DNA of 64,000 nucleotides from Himantopus leucocephalus (taxonomy: Eukaryota > Chordata > Aves > Charadriiformes > Recurvirostridae), in NCBI GenBank assembly GCA_003993805.1, contig RSEF01000001.1, positions 61,852,860 to 61,916,859 on the forward strand, written 5' to 3'. The notes under the pieces were generated by a model that was not told the origin of the DNA, searched no databases, and saw only the letters and a program-made list of their open reading frames with translations. Within the stretch, counting starts at the first letter, position 1, and the number at the start of each line of letters is the position of its first letter. The position numbers and the translations under genes are program-made. Shown in pieces: positions 24,033-36,089 of the stretch.

Positions 24033-26249
24033 GAAAGAGGAAGGCATTGCTTTTCCTCCTCCCTATTGCTCCTAATGTTTTCTGTTTTGCTTTCTTCTTA
24101 TGCCTTGGTCTCTCTCCTTTGCTTTCCAGAGCGCTCCTTCCCTCACCCTAATTAATGGAAATAATGCTTAAATGTTTGGAATGCAACAGCATGAAGATGG
24201 GAATAAATGTTTCTTCAGGAAAAAGGGCCAGGTTTTGAAAGACACGCGGGCCCCTAAGGATGCACAAGAACGTTCTGTGGGACCTTTTACAGCATACAGA
24301 TCCCTGCCTCCCATTGATTTTGGCAAGACCGCATTCTGCCCCTCAAGCTTACCAGATAAGCTCTCTGATGGCTCACAAAAGGAAACAGGCAAAAAGGAAG
24401 ACGCATGTGAAGAGGGAAAAGTTGGCTGCAAAGTGTCAAGCAGAGTCTAAAGCAAAGGATGGTGTGGTCAACCCTTTCCATTTCCAGCACAACTTTCACC
24501 TTCCCAGTAAAGGAATGTCTTCTCACCTGCCTTTATGGTGCTTTATAGGTCTGGGTTTAGGCTCAGTGGGTCTTGGGAAATGGTCTGTGGGGCACAAAGC
24601 AGATATTTCAATGAACCTCCTGAAATGGGCTACACAGCTACCTGTCACTGCTCAGGCTTGGAGTGTTGGGGGACACCTCCCCAGAACTACAGCACAGAAA
24701 TGCAGAGGACAGACAGAGGTGGGTCCTTGAGTGTTGCTTTTGAGGGTTTTCTCCCCTACTACTTTACAGCAAATACAAAGGGATGGTGAAAATATCTACC
24801 TTTAAATAAAAAGCTGTTTCCCTAGAGAGGAAAACAGGTAGAAGAAACCTCACCAGCACTGAAGGTCTAAAATGCACCAAACACTCGCTGTCTTCCTGTT
24901 CCTGCTCCTTTTTCTTGCTCTGCTCTCTGTTCATCACTGTTGTCTTTCTAGTCCATCCTAGTTTTCAGATGTTACAGATGGCTTTTTCCACTCTTTGCAA
25001 CTTCCCACCCATCTCTGGCAAAGGTCACACGAGTCCAAACTGAGCTCAGAGGGACACACGACTCAAATATGTCTTGAAGGGAGTTCAGGGCACCTTTGAT
25101 AAAAAGCCGTCTCACCTTGCAGGAATGTGGAGATGGCAATGAAAGCACAAAGGATGGATTATGGATCTTCTCACAGGTTAAAAGGAGTACGTGTCCTCCT
25201 GTGCAGGGGCTCTGATGTCTGCGGATGTTAGGGCGGTATCCTGTACTCCAGCACATCACTTGGTGGAGGATGTGGAAGTGAGCACCTTGCTCCTCCAGAC
25301 AGCCAGTTTCCAAGGCTAACTGATCTTAGAGGGTACTCGGACTCCAGTAGCAGTCCTGAATTAGAAAGGCAGAAAAACGGGATAAAGCAACTTTGCCTTT
25401 CTCCCCTCTCCCAGCTAGGTGATGCTTTCAGTGGATACAACATCACTAAATCACGTGCTTGGGGCTTAGCTTAGCAGGCTTTTCTGACGAGTGCTTCAGT
25501 ACAGAAAAGAAAGTCATGCGGTGATGAAGCTTTGCAGCAAAGTAAATAAAGATTAATTCAGAAGTGTAGGGAGTGCTCAGTAAGGTTACTCAGACGAAAT
25601 TGCATACAGTCTAAGCAAAATGCAGGGCAATAACAGAGAGAGCTGGGTATGAGCTCCTGTTGTTTTATTTAATTACAGCCGATAATGAAACAAACTCATT
25701 ATTTTCAGAGTTTCAAGATGTCACCACCTCCTACTTTGAATGCACGTTTTTCCCTCACTGTTTTTGATTATTTTTTGAAGGCTTGTAGCTGGATGCATCC
25801 CAGGCCCTTTTGCCCTGGTTCCCAGGGGGTATGCTGGAAGAACTGGCACCAATGGCCTGCAGGACACATGCCTGGAGAAAGGACTGATTGCAAATGATCG
25901 AGCCAATCTGTCTCAGCAGATAACTGCAGGCTAGGAGCTCCAGCCAGCACACAGGCTTGCAGCAGCTGGTGAAATCTCATCGAGGACACAAACGGCCTAT
26001 GGATGGCCTCCTGAAAAGGAAGCTCCTGACAGGTACGTGTGACAGAGGTACCTGTGAGGGGCGGGAGAGATGCTTATTATTTAAGCTTCTCATCTGAGTA
26101 GAAGAAAGGACCCTGTGGTGGATTAGCAGATGTGCCAGTACTCTCCTTGTACATCTGCTGTCTTTCTCTTTCTTCCCTCCTCTTACATCCTACAAAGAGC
26201 ACTCAAGAAAAATGAGATTATTTAAACCATCTTGTGCTTCCTTCAAAAC

Positions 26250-26640
26250 ACTACGTAAACTTTCACTCATTTCCACAACTACCTCTTAAGGTACGTAATA
26301 CTTTCCCTTTGTTACTGATAAGAAAGCAAGCAGGAGAGGAGCAGGTTTTTTCCATAGTGGCCCCTGATTTGTGTTCTCCAATGCATGAGCTTCTTAGAGT
26401 CTTGTTTTCAGGAGCATGTCATACTTGTCATTTCTAACACAGCCAACAAGAACTGTGAAGCTCCAAGCCTCTGAGCATCTGGCTCCCACTGCCTCAAGTT
26501 AGACGGCCAGAGTCCCCTTTAGAAAAAATATTGCCCCCAAGATCACACAGTAAGTCACTGCTGGGGAGTGCATTAAAATTCAGGTGTTCCTGACACTCAG
26601 TACATATTCAGTAAACCCCTCAGATTTCTGGCTAGCTGAC
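26250..26640 (-). mobile_element. MIR/L2-type ancient repeat, broken
   Basis: Two recognisable pieces match the antisense of MIR-type sequence. ATTTCCACAACTACCTCTTA followed by AGGTACGTAATA (about 26269-26305) resembles 'cctcacaacaaccctatgaggtaggtactatta'. CCCCCAAGATCACACAGTAA followed by GTCACTGCTGG (about 26534-26565) resembles 'gcccaaggtcacacagtaagtcagtggcagagc'. The part between them is not recognisable. Confidence 0.6.
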
Positions 26641-26754
26641 AGATTGCACCATGCCAGGGAAAGGAGCCAACATGACTCATGCTCAATCACCATGATGCCG
26701 ACAGTATTGAGTGCTGTTTTAGGGGGGTTAAATGCTGTGAATGTGCTAAGCATT

Positions 26755-27060
26755 ATCAATATTAAAATATTATTAGTATTATTTATGAGGTATCTCCACG
26801 TGTCCTAGATGACACTAGCTGAGATCAAACTCAAATTATGCAAAATGTTACATAAACATGCGGTAAAACATGCTGCCTGCTCCAAAGAGTTTTTAATCTA
26901 ACCGAACAGGACAGGCTAACGATGCATTACGGTCTCTGCACACAAGAAGCTAGAGCACGGAGAAATGAGTGGATTTACCCAAGGGCAGATAGGACACATG
27001 GGGCACAGTTGGGAACTGATCAAAAGTCCCCCAATTTGTTCTCCAGCGTCGTTGACTTAA
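26755..27060 (-). mobile_element. Ancient amniote MIR-type SINE
   Basis: The order of landmarks matches the long amniote MIR-like repeat read in antisense: ATTATTAGTATTATTTATGA at the left, CTGCTCCAAAGAGTTTTTAATC (compare 'cctgccccaaagagcttacaatc') in the middle at about 26877-26898, then GAGCACGGAGAAATGAGTGG and ATTTACCCAAGGGCAGATAG (compare 'gaggtgaagtgacttgcccaaggtcacacag') at about 26951-26995. It is diverged but nearly full length. Confidence 0.68.
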
Positions 27061-27064
27061 GATC

Positions 27065-30000
27065 ATTCTCCATCTCAACTACAACTACATTTGATGAGGA
27101 CAGTGCCTACAGGGAGAATGGTTTTCCCATAAATCTTTCCTGAGAACAATGAAAAATGTCTCCAAGTTCCACTTTATGAAGGCAAGTAATGTACCGCATA
27201 TAGATTACCATAAATGTAGGGCTCCCTGCACCCATTCCGAGATGTCTCCGTCTGTTCAGGTGCACAGCGCACAGACAAGCTGGAGCCAGCAGACCTATGG
27301 CTCTGTACCCTCCACCTTCCACTGATACCTTCTTTGGGATCTCAAAATAAAATTCAGTCCATAGTTATGACAGTGTTACACTAAGTCCAGTCTAATACCC
27401 ATGCATCTTTCTTCTTTCCAATCTGCTAAAGAATTTGCTACATTCCAAGGGCACTCCAGGTTCCTTTGATAAAGAGTGTGCTATGTAAGCGCAAATTATC
27501 AACACATTTGACTGCAGAACAACCAGCTCCAAAAAAGGTGGTTCCTACACTGCAAGTTGCTAACCGCACAGGCTAGCTAAAGTCTCCGTCATCAGTACAG
27601 CATATTTCAGCTACCTCTTTGATGTCTTTCTGCCTGTTGTATTCATCACCTCTCTTCAGATTTAGGACTAGTAGTACATTGCTATTACCACATTCATATT
27701 CCTGTGACCTATTTGCTTTCATATAGATTCAACTTCACACTCTATTTATTCTGGAGTTTTTGACAGCCTCTGGAATTATATGCCTCTTCCTCTTATTTAC
27801 AGCCTAACTTATTTTTCCCTGTACAGTTTTCAGTCAGAAACTATGGATGCGCATTCGTCTCATTTCATTTTGGACATACCAGTTACAGCCTAGCTCATTG
27901 CCCCATCCTTTCCAGCCACGCCAAGTATTTCACTTTCTCTTTTCAGAGTCTTTCTTAAGAGCCTATTGGTTTTGTTTTGTTTTAATTTTTAACAACCATC
28001 CCCAATTCCATGTGACTCTGCAGGAGCTGCTGCTTTATTGGATTACTCTTCACTGTCTCACAGCCGTCCATCTTTCGTCACGTTAATTACTGAGCATCAA
28101 AGGATCGCTTGCATTTCCATTGTCCCACGCAGGTTTCGTTGCCTTCTCCGCTAGTCAGCTACCCCTCAGATTCCTCCCCCCTCCCCACAGTACGTACATA
28201 GTTAAGTGGGCAGTATTTAAACAATCTCATTTCCAGCAGGCTGCTTCACTTTTGCTTATAGCAATGAAGTGACTTTACCATAAAGATGATTGTTTAGCTG
28301 AGACATAGCTAGTACAAAATGTTGGTAAGCAGAGTACAAAATACAGCCATCTTCCCCTGCCCCAGAGGACAGGCCTCAGGGGTCACACCAGCCTCCAAAG
28401 GTCCGCCACAGGGAAGGCCGTGTCGTAATTGAGATATTTCACCTCTGAAACCCTCTGGATCAGTAGATCACCAAGCCAAAGAGAGACCCCAAGTTACTGA
28501 TAACCGTCTCAGCTCAGCAAAACGAGACCTTGGCAACGATGGGCAGCAGTGACCAGATATACGCGATAAATTCATTCTTCATGGATCAGGACAGCTGCTT
28601 CATGCCTAGTGCAGCCCTGCCAAGGGCCTATCAGGAGCAGTAGCTTCATGTGCTGTTCTCTGAGATAACATACCAGCTACTACTATACTCAGGATACCAG
28701 CAGTTGGCAGACTCGTCACCTTCTGCAAATTTATTCTCCTACTCCTTACATGCAGTGTATCCCTTTCCAAATAGATTTAGTAGTGACTTAACAAAGCTCA
28801 CATCTTCTCTACACAATCTTTTCTTTCATCTGAGAATGATTCTTCCTGGCCAGATACAGTCAGACATAGAGCCAGCAGTGTACTGGGAAAGACTAACATA
28901 GAAGATTTAGCTCTAGGCTTTCTTGTTAATAATCTACCCTTACATTTCAAGACTTCTTTCCTACAGATTCTTATATCACTGATACTAAAACGTACCATGA
29001 CCACAGGCTCCTTCAGAGCTGTCTCTATTATACTTGCATACCTTGTGAGATTTGACACCCTTGTAACCAGTAAGCAAGTTATCTTACAGGTCTCACGGCC
29101 ATCACACATCTAGCTGTCTGCATGGCAGACAACAGAATTATCTCCTCTCCCCATAACCTGTTTGCACATCACATCCACTCAGCTTATGCAACCAATGTAG
29201 CAACTATCAAACCCAAACCAGAAACCATATGTGCTCCTGCACAAGCTGATGTCTCTCAAACCTAGAATGTCACCTGACTGGGAAAGCGTTGCAGACGCAA
29301 ACTGACAGTACCAAGTGCATCCTCATCATCACCATCAGCAAGGTGCTACTGAGCTTGATGGGAGCTCTGGAAAGTTGGGAGTTGGAGGAAAAGAATCCCT
29401 TCTTTAGTCGCATGTCTAATACTCTGCTGACCACACACACGTGCTTTTCCAAGCAGAAGTAGACCACAGCCCTTGGCCTGGCCCACTTCAGCTTACCCAC
29501 GGCAACACAGCAGTAACAGCACTTGACAAGGAACACAAGAAAGATGCAGAAAAGAACAGTTTTCCTGGAGAGTCAGGAGACAGAGAGAGGCCTGAGAAGT
29601 CATCGCTGTGACCTGTGCCTGCTGCCAGGATGCACGTTGCTTCACATGTCCATTCCCATGGGATGCTGTGCTGTGCAGGCAGGATATCTGTTTTGGCCTA
29701 AGTCAGGTAAGGGACCAAAACGTTTTCTCTCAGGTAGCTGCAGTCACTATTTATCAGGGAGGAAAAGAAGGGACGGTCCTGCCATAGCACTTCTTTGGAA
29801 GAGGCGAAAACCTCTCTTCACCATCGGTTTTCTGGAAAAGAAGTTGCCGTACCTGTTCCTACAGCAGGAGGCTGAAGCAGGAGGCATCTACACCTCCACA
29901 GTATGTAAAGCACAGCCTCCTCTTAGGCACGCTTTGAGCACCCACTTAGCTTCACCGCATTTAAAGAGCTTTCATATTATTTATGACAGCAAGAGGAAGG

Positions 30001-33000
30001 AAAAGAAAAAACAGAGCTTAGGTCAGGATAGTAAAGACAGTTTTGGCACGCCTGGAGGAGCCAGCCACTGAGGACCCGCAGTAAATCTTGAAAAACGAGT
30101 GCAAAAGAGCTCCCATCACTTTCCCGGAAAGAACAGCCTGTCCCTAAATCCAGCTCTGCTCCCAGCCCCTCCGCCACCAGGGAAGATGACAAATCACCCG
30201 CCAACGGCCAGGTGGCCGAGGTCCTGCAGCCCCATGGGGTGAGGGACCCTTGCCAGGCAGCGGCCATGGGCCAGGGCAGCCACCGTGTGCCAGGTCTGGA
30301 GTCAGCCACACGCTTGAACCCCTGCACACTGCGCCGGGCTGATAAGGCAATTTTTCTCCCCCCTCTCCCTCACTCTGCACCCTTCCCGCCCACCTGCCAC
30401 TAAGACTGGGGAAGAGGGTACAGAGAAAAAAAATCACAAATTTGCACCAATGTTTTGTGCATGGTGACCCCTATTATAATTCTTTCTGTTTAAGTCCAGC
30501 TTCATTTCTCCAGGGTAATTAGTTCTAGTGGCCCTTCAAGTATACTTTTCAGCCTCACAGAGCCATAAATTTCCAAGTGACAATCACCACGCCGGGCTGC
30601 ACTGTCTTGTACGAAGCTCTTTGCTGGTCCTGTCTATCTCTCCGTGCTTTAAAACCATCTCTGTGAAGCCTACACACATACACAGGCCTGATCCTTTCCT
30701 CCCCCATTAGCAGTCACACTTCTCTCTCACACTCCTCCTTTCAGCTTCCTGGATGCTGCCTTACAGGGTTTTGTTTGAAGGTGTATAAAAAAGAAATGAT
30801 AGACTTATGTTGGCCCTGTTATAGGCTGCTGCATGACAGCTTTTCAAAGGAAGTATGCCTATGTATGTGTAACATATACAAGGATATAGGCCACATACAT
30901 AGGACAATCATCAGCTGATATAAGGTCTTTCCATCGGGAAGGCACACACGTTCAGGTGTTTTGATGGTTTCTCTAGTGTTTTATTTCTTCACCTAGCATA
31001 GCCAGGCTTTTTGATGACACATTCGATGCATATGTTATTTTTAAATGGTGAAAGTCCTCTATTTTAAACCAGTCATACCTATTTCAAAACTTAATCTTCT
31101 CTTGAGAAGGCCTTTTCTTCACAGGTTTCAGAATTCCCCTACTTTCTCCAATTAAACCTAATTTAAAAGAAACAGAGCAATAAGAGATCATTATTCCTTG
31201 TCCTTATTGCACTGAAACCCGGTGTTCTGCAGAAGGAACTGCTGTGATCCTTTAGCACCTTCCCCCAGAATTACCACCATCGAGGTCCAAAACAAACCCA
31301 CTGAAGTCAGCAAACCCCCAGAGGCTGCACAGACAAGGTCCTGAGTAAAGCAACCACCTCTCAGCCCACAGCACAGAGACAGCAAACTTGCCCAAACACA
31401 GAGAAGACCTTGACAATTTGAGGTGGGGCTAGGCAACCATTTCCAGCTCCCCTTTCCAGACCTCATCAAATCTTGGCCACCACAATCTCAATAGCACATA
31501 AATTTGGGGATCCATATTTAATTTGTTGCATAATACATAGAGTGAAGTGTGGACATGCATATATATATATATACACGTTTGTCTGCTTGTTTGGGGGAAG
31601 AGTGGAACTTAATTATTCCCTTTTCATCCAGTCACTGTGACCACTCTGGGTCAGTTTTTTACTTCTCGTTTCTCATCCCAGACCACTGTCCCCACAGACA
31701 GTTCCACCAGCAGTCTGCTGAGACACAGCACGAGACTGGGATAAAGCAATCAGGGCAGAGAAGAGCAGGAACGCACAAAACGCATCTCATTCCCAGGGAA
31801 ACAGCTAGTTTTGTATGCAACCCAAAGAGAGAATCACCCTTTCGTAGGAAGGAGCCTCCCACTTTTAGCAGTGCTTCTGCTTCCCTTCTAGTTATAAAAC
31901 GGCTCAAAACAGCGAAGTTAAAAATGCAGTTTAGCATTGGAGAAGCTGTCATGGGTCATCTTTTAGAAACAAAGATGGTTCTTTCCAGCTCCAGTAGAGT
32001 GAGGCTGATGGCAAATTACGCACCTGACCCTGGCAGGGACAGAAAAACAGCTGCAGGAAAACAAATCTGAATTCCCCAAGCCCTTCATAACGCAGCCGCT
32101 TTCTAATGTGCTTTAGAGCATGTGGTGGTATGATGGAAAGGTTTTATTAACACAGAACCTGCATAACTCAATTGTAAGTTTTAATCCATTCCAAATCATG
32201 TCAGTAAAGCCTGCCTGCCTAATCCCCATTCTACAGCTGGAATAGCAGAGGATGGTGGCTCGGCTTGAGGAAATATAAACTGGGACAACTCCAGTGCTTA
32301 CCACTTTCAGGCCTTCCAAAAGGGTCATAATATTTGTACCTGGGCAGGAATAGCCCATAACTCCATCAGTCAGTGGGGCTCTTCACCAATTTACCTACCT
32401 CAAATGCACAGTCCTGCAAACCACTGCGGCACAGGGGCAGACACATCCTGATCAGCCCTTGTTGTTGGGGGGGACACACAGCCTCCAGCAGATGAATAAG
32501 GTCAAAAAAAGAAGAGAAGATGGCAACAGCTTCAGCCTTGCCACTGTAACCCAGCACTACACGTGGGACAAGACCACACAGCTGCAGTTCAAAAGCAGAG
32601 CTCAAATTTGTTATTGTTGATTTATTAGACCACTTGCACATACATAACTGTGTTTTCTGCAAGGCAGAGATAGCGTTGGACATCTTTGACCTGGTTGAGA
32701 CACACACTGAAAACTGCACAAAACACACCTCGTAGCAGGTCTGGGATAAAGATCTCACACCCACAGGAGCTGGGCTCCTTAGTAATGTTTAAATGGAAGC
32801 AGGGAAACACCCAGCACACACTGTCTAGTAGGGAATCCAGTTGGTAAGCCTGAAAGACCTTTCTCAATTTTAACATGGAAGATAGCGACACACAGGGATT
32901 TTATCAGTTACCACAGAAAAAGCTGGATGGATTTGGTACTTGTGACAGCATGATGAAGAGAGAAGCTAAAATCCAGGGCAGGGCTTGCAAGACCAAATTC

Positions 33001-34690
33001 ATTCACTCAGCTCTGCCACTCCTGATTTCAGATTAAAAACCTCCACTTCTTTCTATAGCAGCACGTCCAGCTTGCCCAGCCCTATGCACAGGCTGGCGAA
33101 ACATTTAGTTGTGGTTACAGGTTCAAGCCTAGGAAAAAGCTCTCTATGCTTTCTGGCTTCCTTTGCTGGTGTCCTGTGGACAGGATCTCTGTTCAAATAT
33201 TTCTGCTTTTTCTGTGCCGTAAGGTTACTCTGTTTCTAGACTACACAATTATATTACGAAGGGTCATTTATGAAGGTTCTCAGCAGCAGTATCATTTATT
33301 TGAAGATTATCAAATCTAGATAAAAAACAAAACCACAGATCCCTACCATGTTGCTGGATGTGTAGGGAGGGAGGAATTGTTTGTTTTTCACTGACCCTTT
33401 AAAACAAATGTTTTTCTGTCTGGATTAGAAAACATGCCGTGTCTGAGTAAAATTTAACTCAAATCTCCTTTCTGTTTTCTGTTGCACTTCAAACAGGGAA
33501 TTTCAGAGACTGCTTCACTGATGAGAAAAAAATGGATTTGGTTTATTTCAGGAGCGGAGGCTGTGCCTTGGTTCTCTCTGATATATGAAACATCCCTTGA
33601 TTGTGCAAATGCATCCTGATGGTGTCTTTGTGTTCCTGTCACTCCTGATTTATGGGGGCCTTTTCTCCACTCTGAAGAAGAATTTGCATTTCAATTTCCA
33701 TTACTTGTACCTCTCCCCGCAGCGCTCCAGCCCTGGAAGGGAGCTCGTGCTCTGCTTCCCCCCAAATTGCCCCGGCATCAGGGAGGATACGGGAGCTGGG
33801 GTTGTACAGGCACTACTCTATGGGAATAAGCTCATGCTGCTGAGATCTCTGGTGAGATATTTGTTTGCTCATGCCCAGCGAGGACCCTTGACATGTTTGG
33901 TCCTGTTTCTCGCCCCTTCCTCCATGCTGTGATGGAGGGGGAAGGCAGCAGCCTTCTGTCCTGCCTGGTTCCCAACATAGGCCCATGTTTGCTCACCCGT
34001 TTTCTGAGAAACAGCAGCCAACAAAAGAGCAAGAAGGACTTGGATATACTTGGGCTTCTCCTTTTTTTCAGGGGTGGGAGGAGAATGAGCAGAAAGCCCT
34101 CCCCTGGGGACTCATCCCTGCCTTCTTTCCCATGGGGTTGTCCCTGTTCTGACAACATGAGCTCAGCAAGCGGACTCCTATCCAAAATCAACGGAAATCA
34201 TAGCAAATATCTTGGACAGGTTGGTTGAACAGGAGTCCAAAAGATGCTCTCCTTCCTAGGCTTCGTCCTTACCTCTCCTGAAAACCCCGGTGGTCACAAT
34301 AAGTTCCTGTGTCAGCCCAGGCTCTGCACTCCTGGCCACACACTGCCTCTTCTCATTTGTGCGATCTGGATGGGCTGTCACAGGCAGCCTGAGCACACTA
34401 TAAACCCTCCGAGCCTGCACGACGGGTGGGCTTGGACCCAGCAACCTACAGGAAGCCACATGGGCTGCATTGCAGACGCCATCGTCCACCTTGCAGCTAA
34501 ACTTGCGCTTTAAAGGATCTAGTTCATGTCTACCTATGAAACATTACAAGCCTTGAAAGGAAAAAAATAAAGAGAAAAAGATAGCTTCAGAAACGGAGGA
34601 GGAGTTGCCAGGACACATCAAGCTTTAAAGATACGAGTCGCAGAAATGCATTAAGGTTCGTTCTTCAGAGCTGTCAGCCCCACAGCCGTT
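27065..34690. other. Intron, mostly featureless
   Basis: No exon or clear mobile element was recognised. A short AT dinucleotide run lies at 31559-31573. A 182-codon open frame (29523-30071, +) has no motif I recognise. 30440-30590 and 31050-31180 are AT-rich, single-copy-looking stretches. Confidence 0.4.
31559..31573. repeat. Short AT microsatellite
   Basis: About 7.5 units of AT followed by CACG. Confidence 0.85.
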
Positions 34691-34699
34691 ATCAAAACT

Positions 34700-34990
34700 A
34701 ATCTGTTAAAAAAAAAAAGAGAAAAACTGAACCTTATTGAGTGTTTGTTTGGACATTATGGCCATGGATTCCTAATATGGTGTTGGAAGTCAAATGTTGC
34801 ACCATGTGCCATAAGCCTGTGTCATCTTAATTTGCAATGGCCCAAAACAATATATTAAAAAATACATTTTGCTTCAGCTTGTTTGAAGTAGATTGTTTTG
34901 ACCTAAGGGTTTTGACTATCGCCCATTACCATGTTGACTTTTACATTATCATACAAAGCCAAAAGGAAACACGCTGAGCTATTTAAAACA
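34700..34990. other. AT-rich candidate conserved non-coding block
   Basis: This is dense in ATTA, CCATTA and TTTGCAT-like words with no repeat signature, for example TCTTAATTTGCAATGGCCC (about 34825) and CGCCCATTACCATGTTGAC (about 34920). Composition alone suggests, but does not show, constraint. Confidence 0.25.
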
Positions 34991-36080
34991 TGCACATCAT
35001 TTCCAGGGGGTGGAGGGCTGACAATAAATTTGTACCGATTTCACTGAATCAGCAGTTTCCAACTGAAACCAGTTCCAGGGCAGAGTTCTCCAGAAGCACC
35101 AGTGGGAACTCACATGTTCCCAGTGTGCACCTGACACAGTATCCATGTATGGACAGATACAAACATCCAACTTTGGTCCCTTTTTCTCCACTGAGCTCCT
35201 TTTTTTTTGGCTTTCAGAGGTTTGTACAGAGTGCTGAAAGCCATTATCTGCCCTATTTTATCCAGCTCCCAGCCGGCTGCAGAGACGCTTTCGTCAGTGG
35301 ATCTGAACTCACGAATGCTGACACAGAGATTATCTGCCCCGTGAAGAACAGTTTAACCAGATTAATCTGTGGGAGATCCCATCAGTGTCTTCCCTGCAGA
35401 GACCTACAGCGAAGGACCGGCATAATCTCACAGCCTATAGTGTGCAGCCCACCCAGGAGGAAGCTATCCCAGTTCCCCAGGATGCCTAATCCTGTTTTCC
35501 TCCCTTGGCTTGGCCCCTTTGCAGTCTCCACCAACCCCTTGAGGGAAGGGCCAGCCTGGAGGGACAGAAGGTGCTGGGGTGGGTTATGGAGCAGGACACT
35601 GCACCCTCATTTTCCACACCCTGGAGTTGGCAGCCCCGCTCCCAGCACAGCGCACCATACTAATAGGGACACAGAGCAAAACCCTGTAAGCCCTCAGCCC
35701 CTTAAACCTAGCGGGTTTATACAGCAGGAGGGAGTAAGGGGAATTACTGAAGGTCTTTTTCTCACCTGCTTGATTACAACTTGCTTGCTTTCATTACAGC
35801 AGATAAAAACATAAACCAGTTAGTTGGCAAATCCAAGCCCAGAAATCGCATTCCCTCAGCAACTCTCGCAGTTTAAGAGGAGACAGGAGCAGGAAAGACC
35901 GATCAAGTCACATCTTACACAGACTCTTAAATAAGGGAGGAAGGTTCAACATTACCATTTCTACTACTGGCTCTTTTTTTTTTTCCCCCCTTTTACTCCC
36001 CCNCATTCAAGCCCAGCTTTAAACATCTCAAAATGGGCTGATTTTAAGGTGAACTAGAAATCCTGGCAATGGATGATGAC
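34990..36080 (+). other. Intron with the window's longest open frame and one undetermined base
   Basis: A 274-codon ATG-initiated frame runs 34990-35814, antisense to the channel gene, with an in-frame TAA two codons before the ATG. It is rich in Ser, Pro and Arg, has no recognisable domain, signal peptide or repeat, and is not treated as a gene. At 35974-35990 there is a T11C6 run, and 36003 is an N inside the following C-rich stretch, pointing to unreliable base calls there. Confidence 0.35.
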
Positions 36081-36089
36081 TAATACACT

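Larger units (their letters stand above)
18871..26240. other. Intron, mostly featureless
   Basis: No exon or recognisable mobile element was found. It includes a 20-bp perfect palindrome (21238-21257), an A15 run (24018-24032) and a T6C6 junction near 20821. Open frames up to 156 codons on both strands have no recognisable domain. Confidence 0.45.

Noticed and set aside
29523..30071. 182-codon + strand open frame
   Set aside because: It is antisense to the gene, has no recognisable domain, no supporting splice or promoter signals, and lies in a locally GC-richer stretch.
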